DNA of 64,000 bases from Cellulomonas telluris (GTDB taxonomy: Bacteria; Actinomycetota; Actinomycetes; Actinomycetales; Cellulomonadaceae): assembly GCF_004886325.1 (NCBI RefSeq), contig NZ_QXFN01000001.1, positions 682,001-746,000 on the forward strand, in the 5' to 3' direction. Below, in pieces: positions 24,872-33,100 of the stretch; position 1 is the stretch's first letter, and every line of letters starts with the position of its first letter. A program made the translations under genes and the position numbers. The notes beneath the pieces are model-generated. The model searched no databases and was not told where the DNA came from. It saw only the letters and a program-made list of their open reading frames with translations.

Positions 24872-25806
24872 CCGCCATCCCGCCGACGACGCTCACCGAC
24901 CGCACCGAGGCCGACACCCGCAAGGTCCCCCGGCTCACGCGGGCGGAGCAGCGGGCGATCGCCGCGAAGGGCCGGCTCAGCTCGCCGTGGGCGTCCGGCA
25001 TCGCGATCGTCCTGGCGATCCTGTGGACCGTGCCGACGTTCGGCCTGCTCGTCACCTCGATCCGGCCGCGGTCGGACATCCGCACGAGCGGGTGGTGGAC
25101 GTTCTTCACCGCCCCGGCCGCCACGCTCGAGAACTACAGCGAGGTGCTGTTCGGCTCCTCGACGAGCTTCGCGACGTTCTTCGTCAACTCGCTCGTCATC
25201 ACGCTGCCCGCCGTGGTCATCCCCATCTCGCTCGCGCTGCTCGCGGCGTACGCGTTCGCGTGGATCCCGTTCCGCGGGCGCGAGCTGCTGTTCGTGGCGG
25301 TGTTCGCGCTGCAGGTCGTGCCGATCCAGGTCACGCTCCTGCCGCTGCTGCAGCAGTACGTCTCGTGGGGGCTCGCCGGGTCGTTCTGGGTCGTGTGGCT
25401 GTCGCACTCGATCTTCGCGCTGCCACTCGCGATCTACCTGCTGCACAACTTCATGAAGGACATCCCGTCCTCGCTGGTGGAGGCGGCGCGCGTGGACGGC
25501 GCCGGGCACGTCACCGTGTTCTTCCGGGTGCTGCTGCCGCTGCTCACGCCCGCGATCGCGTCGTTCGGCATCTTCCAGTTCCTGTGGGTGTGGAACGACC
25601 TGCTCGTCGCGCTCGTGTTCGTCGGCGGCACCACGGACGTCGCGCCGCTGACGGTCCGCATCGCCGAGCTCGCCGGCACCCGCGGGTCGCAGTGGCACCT
25701 GCTGTCCGCCGGCGCGTTCGTCGCGATGGTCGTCCCGCTGGTCGTCTTCCTGGCGCTGCAGCGGTACTTCGTCCGGGGGCTGCTCGCGGGCTCCGTCAAG
25801 GGCTGA
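24868..25806 (+). CDS. Sugar ABC transporter permease 2 (AglG type)
   Basis: The 312-residue MalG-like permease has six helices and a hydrophilic N-terminal stretch of about 40 residues. The coupling loop is LVEAARVDGAGHVTVFFRV. The ATG overlaps the previous stop codon by four bases, indicating coupled synthesis of the two permeases. No ATPase gene follows; the next gene, an EamA transporter, has its own leaderless promoter. Substrate is presumed to be an alpha-glucoside or other oligosaccharide by relation of the binding protein. Confidence 0.9.
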   Translation: MTAIPPTTLTDRTEADTRKVPRLTRAEQRAIAAKGRLSSPWASGIAIVLAILWTVPTFGLLVTSIRPRSDIRTSGWWTFFTAPAATLENYSEVLFGSSTSFATFFVNSLVITLPAVVIPISLALLAAYAFAWIPFRGRELLFVAVFALQVVPIQVTLLPLLQQYVSWGLAGSFWVVWLSHSIFALPLAIYLLHNFMKDIPSSLVEAARVDGAGHVTVFFRVLLPLLTPAIASFGIFQFLWVWNDLLVALVFVGGTTDVAPLTVRIAELAGTRGSQWHLLSAGAFVAMVVPLVVFLALQRYFVRGLLAGSVKG

Positions 25807-25831
25807 CCACGGCCCGGGCGGGCACCGCGCG

Positions 25832-25837
25832 TAGCCT
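25832..25837 (+). promoter_or_regulatory. Leaderless -10 box (TAGCCT)
   Basis: TAGCCT ends six bases before the GTG at 25844. Confidence 0.6.
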
Positions 25838-25843
25838 GACGCG

Positions 25844-26725
25844 GTGCCCGCCCCGCTGCTGTTCGTCGTCTCCGGGCTGACGCAGTACGTCGGGGCGGCG
25901 GTCGCGGTCGGCCTGTTCGCGGTGCTGCCGGCCGGCGTCGTGGCGTGGCTGCGCATCGCGGTCTCCGCGCTCGTGCTGCTCGCGTGGCGGCGGCCGTGGC
26001 GCACGCCCGAGCTGTGGCGCGGCCGGCGCCTCGGGGTCACCGCGGCGTTCGGCGTGGTCCTCGCGCTCATGAACGTCGCGTTCTACGTCGCGATCGAGCA
26101 CCTGCCGCTCGGCACCGCGGTCGCCCTCGAGTTCCTCGGGCCGGTCGCCGTCGCCGCCGTCACCGGCCGGGGCTGGCGCGACCGCGCCGCGATCGCCGTC
26201 GCCGCCGTCGGCGTCGTGCTGCTCGCCGGCGTCACCCTCGACACCGGACCCGGCGCCCTGACGGGGCTCGTCGCGATCGGCGTCTCCGCGGCCTGCTGGG
26301 CGGCGTACATCGTCCTCGGGCGACGGGTCGCCCGGTCCGGCGGGCCGGGCGCGAGCGGGCTCGCCGTCGCCATGACCGCCGGTGCGCTCGTCCTCGCGCC
26401 GTTCCTCGCCGGGGGAGCGGGACCCGCGCTCGTCGACGTGCGGCTCGCCGCGCTCGTCGTGGTGATCGCCCTGTGCTCGTCGGTCGTGCCCTACGCGCTC
26501 GAGCAGGTCGTGCTGCGCCGCGTCAGCGCCGCGACGTTCGCCGTCCTGCTCGCGCTGCTGCCGGCGACGGCCGCCGTCGTCGGCGCCGTCGTGCTGCGGC
26601 AGTGGCCGCACGGGCTCGAGGTCGTCGGCCTCGTGCTCGTCTCCGGCGCGATCGCGCTCACCGCGCGGTCGGAGGCCGACGCCCCGACGCCGCCCGACGC
26701 GGCGCCGTCCCCGCCCGCACCCTGA
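25844..26725 (+). CDS. EamA/RhtA-type drug-metabolite transporter
   Basis: The 293-residue protein has ten predicted helices arranged as two EamA repeats, the drug/metabolite transporter fold. Segments such as FYVAIEHLPLGTAVALEFLGPV and the second-repeat SSVVPYALEQVVLRRVSA match RhtA-like exporters of threonine, homoserine and related compounds. The tail is Pro/Ala-rich. The GTG start follows a TAGCCT box, so it is expressed separately from the sugar importer. Substrate is inferred from family only. Confidence 0.85.
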   Translation: MPAPLLFVVSGLTQYVGAAVAVGLFAVLPAGVVAWLRIAVSALVLLAWRRPWRTPELWRGRRLGVTAAFGVVLALMNVAFYVAIEHLPLGTAVALEFLGPVAVAAVTGRGWRDRAAIAVAAVGVVLLAGVTLDTGPGALTGLVAIGVSAACWAAYIVLGRRVARSGGPGASGLAVAMTAGALVLAPFLAGGAGPALVDVRLAALVVVIALCSSVVPYALEQVVLRRVSAATFAVLLALLPATAAVVGAVVLRQWPHGLEVVGLVLVSGAIALTARSEADAPTPPDAAPSPPAP

Positions 26726-26746
26726 CCGCGCGCGCCCGGCCCCGCG

Positions 26747-26769
26747 CGCCCCGGCCCCGTGGCCGGGCG
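26747..26769. terminator. Terminator between converging EamA and bpa genes
   Basis: CGCCCCGGCC (26747-26756) pairs with GGCCGGGCG (26761-26769) with one bulged C over a CCGT loop. Several GC-rich inverted segments surround it. Confidence 0.6.
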
Positions 26770-26782
26770 TGCGGGACGGGCG

Positions 26783-27376
26783 TCAGAGGTACTGGCCGGG
26801 GGTCGGGCGCGCGTCGTGCGCGGGCTCACCCTGCTGCGCCGGCATCCCGAACGGACCGCCGGGACCCCCGGGGCCGGGCGGGCGCACCCCGGGCGGCAGC
26901 GCCCGGCGCATCTGCGTCAGCTGCGCCTGCGCCGCCATCTGCTGCGCCACCAGCGCCGTCTGGATGCCGTGGAACAGGCCCTCGAGCCACCCGACGAGCT
27001 GCGCCTGCGCGATCCGCAGCTCCGCGTCGGAGGGGGAGGCGTCCTCGCCGAACGGCAGCGCGATGCGCCGCAGCTCGTCGACGAGCTCGGGCGACAGGCC
27101 CTCCTCCAGCTCGTGCAGCGACCGCTCGTGGATCTCGGCGAGCCGGGCGCGGGCGGCGTCGTCGAGCGGCGCCGAGCGCACCTCGTCGAGCAGCTGCTTG
27201 ATCATCGTGCCGATCCGCATGACCTTCGCGGGCTGCTCGACCATGCCGCCGACGTCCTCGCGCCGCCCCTCCTGCTCGTCCGGGCCGTCCGGCGCGTCCT
27301 CGCCCGAGGGCAGGACGACCACGTGCGGCCGGCCGTCGTCGGTGCTGCGGTCCTCGTCCTGCTGCGTCTGGTCCAC
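26783..27376 (-). CDS. bpa: Bacterial proteasome activator Bpa (DUF2587)
   Basis: The 197-residue protein matches Bpa, the ATP- and Pup-independent activator that forms a dodecameric ring on the 20S proteasome. The helical core (about residues 55-150) contains KVMRIGTMIKQLLDEVRSAPLD and ELRIAQAQLVGWLEGLFHGI. A Gly/Pro-rich linker leads to the C-terminal GQYL, the HbYX-like motif that docks into the proteasome alpha ring. GTG at 27376 follows GAGAAT by six bases. It implies that this organism encodes a 20S proteasome elsewhere. It is divergent from the AGE epimerase gene. Confidence 0.92.
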   Translation of the reverse strand: MDQTQQDEDRSTDDGRPHVVVLPSGEDAPDGPDEQEGRREDVGGMVEQPAKVMRIGTMIKQLLDEVRSAPLDDAARARLAEIHERSLHELEEGLSPELVDELRRIALPFGEDASPSDAELRIAQAQLVGWLEGLFHGIQTALVAQQMAAQAQLTQMRRALPPGVRPPGPGGPGGPFGMPAQQGEPAHDARPTPGQYL

Positions 27377-27453
27377 CCGGGCATTCTCGCCGAGGGGCCA
27401 CCGCGGCGCAGCGTGGGCAGACGGTGTCGCCCGCCCGGGCGGCACCGCGTGGC

Positions 27454-27459
27454 TAGGCT
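27454..27459 (+). promoter_or_regulatory. Leaderless -10 box (TAGGCT)
   Basis: TAGGCT ends seven bases before the ATG at 27467. Confidence 0.6.
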
Positions 27460-27466
27460 GACCGGC

Positions 27467-28699
27467 ATGGCGTGGCTGAGCACCCCGGCGCATCACCGTT
27501 GGCTCGAGGCGGAGGCCGACCGGCTCTGGGAGTTCGGGCGCGTGGCGCGGCTCCCGTCGGGCGGGTTCGCGCGCCTCGACGAGCAGGGACGCCCCGAGGA
27601 CGGGCCCGTCGAGCTGTGGGTCACGTGCCGCATGACGCACGTCTACGCGCTCGCGCACCTCGCCGGTCGCCCCGGGTCGGCCGACCTCGTCGACCACGGC
27701 CTCGCCGCCCTCGCCGGCCCGTTCCGGGACGCCGAGCACGGCGGCTGGTTCGCCGAGGTCGAGCGCGACGGCACGCCCCGGGACGCCGACAAGGCGGCCT
27801 ACCCGCACGCGTTCGTCGTGCTCGCGACGTCGAGCGCCGTCGCGGCCGGCCGGCCGGGGGCGCGCGCGCTGCTCGACGAGGCGCTCGCGGTGCAGGAGCG
27901 CCACTTCTGGGACGACGAAGCCGGCATGGCGGTGGAGCAGTGGGACCGCACGTTCACCACGCTCGACCCCTACCGCGGGGTGAACGCGAACATGCACACC
28001 GTCGAGGCGTACCTCGCCGCCGCCGACGTCACCGGCGACCGCCGCTGGCTGGACCGCGCGGTGCGGGTGGTCGAGCGCGTCGTGCACGGGTTCGCCGCCG
28101 GGCAGGACTGGCGCATCCCCGAGCACTTCGACGCGACCTGGACGCCGGACCTGGAGTACAACGCCGACGCCCCGGCCCACCCGTTCCGCCCCTACGGCGC
28201 GACGATCGGCCACTGGTTCGAGTGGGCGCGCCTGACGCTGCACGCGCGCGCGGCCCTCGCGGCCCGCGGCGACGACGCGCCCGCCTGGATGCTCGACGAC
28301 GCGGTGGCGCTCTTCGACGCGGGCGTGCGCGAGGGGTGGGCGGTCGACGGTGCGCCCGGGTTCGTCTACACGGTGGACTGGCAGGGCCGCCCGGTCGTGC
28401 GCGAGCGCATGCACTGGGTCGCGGCCGAGGCGGTCGCGGCGGCGGCCGCGCTGCACGCGGCCACGGGCGAGGCGCGCTTCGACGACCTCTACACGACCTG
28501 GTGGGAGTACGTCGGCACCCACCTGCTCGACCGCACGGGCGGGTCGTGGTGGCACGAGCTCGGGCCGGACAACGAGGTCTCGCGCACGGTCTGGGCCGGC
28601 AAGGCCGACCTGTACCACGCGGTGCAGGCGACGCTCGTGCCGCGGCTGCCGCTGGCGCCCGTGATCGCGCCCGCGCTGGCCGCCGGCCTGCTGCCCTGA
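27467..28699 (+). CDS. AGE-family sugar epimerase/isomerase
   Basis: The 410-residue enzyme has the (alpha/alpha)6 barrel of the N-acylglucosamine 2-epimerase family. Expected active-site regions are RMTHVYALA, NANMHTVEAYLAA, the segment IGHWFEWARL, and RMHWVAAEAVAAA, which supply the conserved His and Arg residues. Members include mannose isomerase, cellobiose 2-epimerase and sulfoquinovose isomerase. This one is nearest in pattern to the YihS/mannose-isomerase group, but the substrate cannot be fixed. The start is set by the TAGGCT box. A 15-bp tandem array follows the stop. Confidence 0.88.
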   Translation: MAWLSTPAHHRWLEAEADRLWEFGRVARLPSGGFARLDEQGRPEDGPVELWVTCRMTHVYALAHLAGRPGSADLVDHGLAALAGPFRDAEHGGWFAEVERDGTPRDADKAAYPHAFVVLATSSAVAAGRPGARALLDEALAVQERHFWDDEAGMAVEQWDRTFTTLDPYRGVNANMHTVEAYLAAADVTGDRRWLDRAVRVVERVVHGFAAGQDWRIPEHFDATWTPDLEYNADAPAHPFRPYGATIGHWFEWARLTLHARAALAARGDDAPAWMLDDAVALFDAGVREGWAVDGAPGFVYTVDWQGRPVVRERMHWVAAEAVAAAAALHAATGEARFDDLYTTWWEYVGTHLLDRTGGSWWHELGPDNEVSRTVWAGKADLYHAVQATLVPRLPLAPVIAPALAAGLLP

Positions 28700-28725
28700 G
28701 GCCGGCGCCCGGCGCGGCCGGCGCC

Positions 28726-28890
28726 CGGCGCGGCCGGGCCCGGCGCGGCCGGGCCCGGCGCGGCCGGGCCCGGCGCGGCAGGGCCCGGCGCGGCCGGGCC
28801 CGGCGCGGCCGGGCCCGGCGCGGCAGGGCCCGGCGCGGCAGGGCCCGGCGCGGCAGGGCCCGGCGCGGCAGGGCCCGGCGCGTCAGGGCT
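28726..28890. repeat. Eleven tandem 15-bp units reaching over the stop codon of the quinone oxidoreductase gene
   Basis: The unit CGGCGCGGCCGGGCC repeats eleven times from 28726 to 28890, with two degenerate copies just before. Units carry C or A at position 10 in the order C C C A C C A A A A, then a diverged last unit. The stop of the minus-strand oxidoreductase gene (TCA, 28883-28885) lies in the last unit. There are no spacers, so it is a minisatellite and not a CRISPR array. Confidence 0.95.
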
Positions 28891-29896
28891 CGAGCAGGAG
28901 CTTGCCGAGCACCTCGCCCGAGGCGAGCAGGCGGTGCGCCTCGCCCGCCCGGTCGAGCGGCAGGCGCGCGTGCACGACCGGGCGCACCCGCCCCGCGGCG
29001 ACCAGCGGCCACACGTGCTCGGCGACCTCGGCCATGATCGCCGCCTTCTGCGCGGCCGGCCGGTCGCGCAGGGTCGTGCCGATGACGGAACCGCGCCGCG
29101 CCATGAGGGCGGACAGGTCGAGCTCGCCGCGGCGTCCCTGCTGCAGGCCGATCACGACGAGCCGGCCGCCCTCGGCGAGCAGGGACACGTTCGTCCCGAG
29201 CGCGCGGCCGCCCAGCACGTCGAGCACGACGTCGACGCCGCGCCCGTCGGTCGCCTCCCGCACGCGCGCCGGGACGTCCTCCTCGCGGTGGTCGACGACG
29301 ACGTCCGCCCCGAGCGCCGCGACGCGTGCGCAGCGCTGCGCGCCTCCCGCGGTCGCGACGACGCGGGCGCCCAGCGCCCGGCCCAGCTGGACCGCGGCGG
29401 ACCCGACCCCGCCGGAGCCGCCGTGCACGAGCAGCGTCTCGCCGGGTGCCAGGCGGGCGGCACGCAGGTTCGACCACACGGTCGCCACGGCCTCGGGGAG
29501 GGCGGCCGCGTCGGCCAGCCCTACGCCGTCCGGCGGCGGCAGGGCGTGGGACGCGGCCACGGTCACCCGTTCGGCGTAACCTCCCCCGGCCAGGAGCGCG
29601 ACGACGGGGTCGCCGACCCGCGGCCCGGCCCCCGCCGGCAGGCCGCCGCGCCCCCCGGGCGCGTCCGCCGCGTCCGGCCCGACCCCCACGACGACGCCCG
29701 AGACCTCGAGGCCCGGCCACGCCGGAGCGCCGGGCGGAGGAGGGTAGTGACCCTCGCGTTGCAGCAGGTCAGCGCGGTTGACCCCGGCCGCGACCACCTG
29801 GACCAGCAGCTCCCCCGGACCGGGGACCGGCTCCGGCACGTCCTCGACCCGGAGCACCTCGGGACCACCGGGCCTCGTCACCACGACCGCGCGCAC
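28883..29896 (-). CDS. NAD(P)H:quinone oxidoreductase, zinc-free MDR family
   Basis: The 337-residue protein is a medium-chain dehydrogenase/reductase of the quinone oxidoreductase (PIG3/QorA) group. GVNRADLLQREGHYPPPPG is the signature of the group. LLVHGGSGGVGSAAVQLG is the nucleotide-binding AxxGxxG turn. The Cys ligands of zinc alcohol dehydrogenases are absent. A Gly/Pro/Ala-rich insertion near residues 72-92 is longer than usual. GTG at 29896 follows TAGGGT by seven bases. Likely NADPH-dependent reduction of quinones or enones; the exact substrate is unknown. Confidence 0.9.
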   Translation of the reverse strand: MRAVVVTRPGGPEVLRVEDVPEPVPGPGELLVQVVAAGVNRADLLQREGHYPPPPGAPAWPGLEVSGVVVGVGPDAADAPGGRGGLPAGAGPRVGDPVVALLAGGGYAERVTVAASHALPPPDGVGLADAAALPEAVATVWSNLRAARLAPGETLLVHGGSGGVGSAAVQLGRALGARVVATAGGAQRCARVAALGADVVVDHREEDVPARVREATDGRGVDVVLDVLGGRALGTNVSLLAEGGRLVVIGLQQGRRGELDLSALMARRGSVIGTTLRDRPAAQKAAIMAEVAEHVWPLVAAGRVRPVVHARLPLDRAGEAHRLLASGEVLGKLLLEP

Positions 29897-29903
29897 ACTG
29901 CCG

Positions 29904-29909
29904 ACCCTA
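29904..29909 (-). promoter_or_regulatory. Leaderless -10 box (TAGGGT)
   Basis: TAGGGT on the minus strand ends seven bases before the GTG at 29896. Confidence 0.6.
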
Positions 29910-30136
29910 GGAGCGCCCGGCCGTGTCCGCCCCGTGGACGGCCGTCGGGGGCGCGCCCGTTTCGCGCGGTACGCGACGTATCGGTGGGGGTGACTCCCGT
30001 GGCAAACTCTGCGCCGGGCTAATGGTCCGGTGTCCAGGTACCGATGAGACGCAGACGGCAGTCACCCGACGGCCGGCGCGGCTCGCCCGGCGGAGCGCGG
30101 CAGCGCGCCGACGACGGGCGGGAGGAAAGGATCAGC

Positions 30137-33100
30137 ATGCTGCGACGGCTCGGAATCCGTGCCAAGGTCCTGGCGGTCCTCGCCGTGCCCGTGATCGTCC
30201 TCCTGGCCGCCGGCTCGTTCATCTCCGTCGAGGCGCTGAGCGACCTGCGCTACGCGCGCGCCACGCAGACCGTCGTCCGCACCCTGGACGCGCTGACGCC
30301 CCTGTCCGCCGCGCTCCAGCAGGAGCGGACGCTGTCCCTCGCCGGGGGCGACGAGCAGCAGCTGGCCGCAGCGCGCGAGGCCACGGACGACGCGCTCGCC
30401 GCGACCCGCGAGGTCACCGCGCAGATCGACCTCTCGCAGTTCCCCCCCAACGTCGTCCGCGACTTCCAGGACACGCAGACGGCGTTCCGCGAGGGCCTGC
30501 CGCAGCTGCGGGAGCGCATCGACCAGAGCCTGAACCGCACCATCATCAAGAACGGCTTCCAGCAGATCATCGACGGCCAGCTGCGCGTGGTCGAGGGCGT
30601 GGCGAACGCCCTGCAGGACCGCCAGCTCGCCCAGTACATCAGCGCCAACCGCGAGACCGCCGTCCTCGTCGACGCGCTCGTCTCCGAGTACATCGCCGGC
30701 GTCGAGCTGCTGCGGGCCACCGAGAACAGCCCCGCCGCGGCCCGCAGCTTCCAGTCGCTGTACCTCGCGACCGAGCTCGCCCGTGAGCGCGCCCGCCTCG
30801 CCGTCGCCAACCTCGGCATCGAGGGGCTCGCGGTCTCGAGCGGCGACCCGTCGCCCCAGCTGCTCGCCCAGCGCGCCCTGTTCACGCAGGGCAACACCAC
30901 CGCCGTCACCTCGATCGACCCCGCGGCGTGGACCGAGCAGATGACCGAGCAGCTCGAGATGCTGCAGGGCGTCACCGACGGCGTCCTGGCCGCCGCCGAC
31001 GAGCAGGCCGGCGCCGCCGTGGCCGGCGCCCGTGACGAGGCGCTGCTCACCATCGCGGCCGTCGTCCTCGGTGTCGTCGCCTCGGTCCTCATCGCGTCGA
31101 TCGTCGCCCGCGGCATCGTCGTCCCGCTGCGGCGCCTCACCAGCGCCGCCGCCGACGTGCGCGAGCAGCTGCCCAAGCTCGTCGAGCAGGTGGCGGTGCC
31201 GGGCGAGCACCCGGCCATCACCCTGGCTCCGATCCCCGTCACCACGCAGGACGAGGTCGGGCGCCTGGCGCAGGCGTTCAACGCGGTCAACGCCCAGACG
31301 GTCACCGTCGCGCAGGAGCAGGCGGCCCTGCGCGGCTCGATCGCCGAGATGTTCGTCAACGTCGCCCGCCGCGACCAGGTCCTGCTCAACCGGCAGCTCT
31401 CCTTCATCGACTCGCTCGAGCGGGCGGAGGAGGACCCGGGGACGCTGGCGAACCTGTTCCGCCTCGACCACCTCGCGACCCGGATGCGCCGCAACGCGGA
31501 GTCCCTCCTCGTGCTCGCGGGGATCGACTCCGGCCGTCGCCTGCGCGACGCGATGCCGCTCTCCGACGTGATCCGGACGGCGTCCTCCGAGATCGAGCAG
31601 TACGACCGCGTCGAGCTCGACCTCCAGGTCGACCCGCACATGCTCGGGTTCAACGCCCTCTCGGCCGCCCACCTCATCGCCGAGCTGCTCGAGAACGCGA
31701 CGGTCTTCTCCGAGCCCGAGACCCCGGTCGTCGTCACGACCGGCATCAGCGGGGCGTCCGTGGTCGTGCGCATCACGGACCAGGGCCTGGGCATGACGGA
31801 CGCCGAGATGGAGGCGGCCAACCACAAGATCGCGTCCGTCTCCGCGAGCGACGCCCTCGGCGCCCAGCGCCTCGGCCTCTTCGTCGTCGGCCGCCTCGCG
31901 CAGCGCCTCGGCGCCGAGGTCACCCTGCGCAAGCGGGCGTCCGGCACCGGTACCGAAGCGCTCGTGCTCTTCCCGAGCACGCTGTTCTCCGCCAACGAGG
32001 TCAACGGCTTCGGCGCCCCGCCGGCCGCGCCGGTGCAGGCCGCCGCGACCCCGGTCGCGGAGATCGAGGCGCCCGCGGTCCGCGAGGTCGACCTCACCGA
32101 GCTGACGGACGGCCAGACGTCGCTCGGCCTGCCCCGTCGCCGGCGTGCCGACGACAGCGCGGCCACCCCGGTCGCGGCGTCCGCACCCGCCGCGCCGCGC
32201 GTGCCCGAGGACGCGCCCATCCCCGTGCCGTCCGTCGCGCCCGACGCGCTGCCGACCCGCTCGCGCAAGACGTTCGACGAGAACAACATCGTCCTGCCGG
32301 TCGCACCCGAGGCGACGCTCGCCCCCGAGCTCTCGGCGAGCACCGGCGAGTGGGCGCCGGCGGTCGTGGCCGCCCCCCGCTCGACCGGCCTGCCCAGCCG
32401 CACCCGCGCCGCGACGTCCGCGTGGGCGGCCCCCGAGACGCAGGACGAGGCGCCGCAGGCCGCTCCCGCGGACCCCGCAGCCCGCGCCGGCCTGTTCTCG
32501 GGCTTCCGCAACCGCGAGGCCCTCGCCCCCGCTCCTGAGGAGCAGGAGTCCGCCCCGGCCGCCTTCCACGTGCCGGGCCTGGTCCCGGACGAGAACGAGG
32601 CCCCCGCGGCCTCCCCGGCCGGTTCCGGCTGGCCGGTCCCCTCGTGGCAGGAGCCGACGCAGGACGCGGCACCGCTGCCGACCCGCGGGGGCGGCCTGCC
32701 GTCCCGCACGACCGCGGCCCCGGACGAGGCGACGAGCGCCATCGCGCCGTGGGCGGGCGAGTCGGGGGAGCGCGGGCAGGAGCCGGCGCAGCAGCCCGAG
32801 CAGGAGCAGCCCGAGCAGGAGCAGCCCTGGGCCCCGGCCGCGGAGGCGCAGCCGTGGGCGCCCGTGCAGTCCGAGCCCTGGGCGCCCGTGCAGGAGGAGT
32901 CCCGGCAGGCCGAGGCGTGGGCACCGGCGCAGCCGGAGCCGTGGACGCCCCCGCAGTCGGACGACCGTCCCTGGGCGCAGTCGGAGCCGTGGGCTCCGGT
33001 GCAGGCCGAGTCGGAGCCGTGGGCGCCCGCGCAGGCGCAGTCGGAGCCGTGGGCCCCCGCGCAGGCCGAGTCGGAGCCGTGGGCCCCCGCGCACGCCTCC

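Noticed and set aside
28726-28890. Possible CRISPR array
   Set aside because: The 15-bp units abut with no spacers and differ only at one base, so it is a tandem minisatellite.
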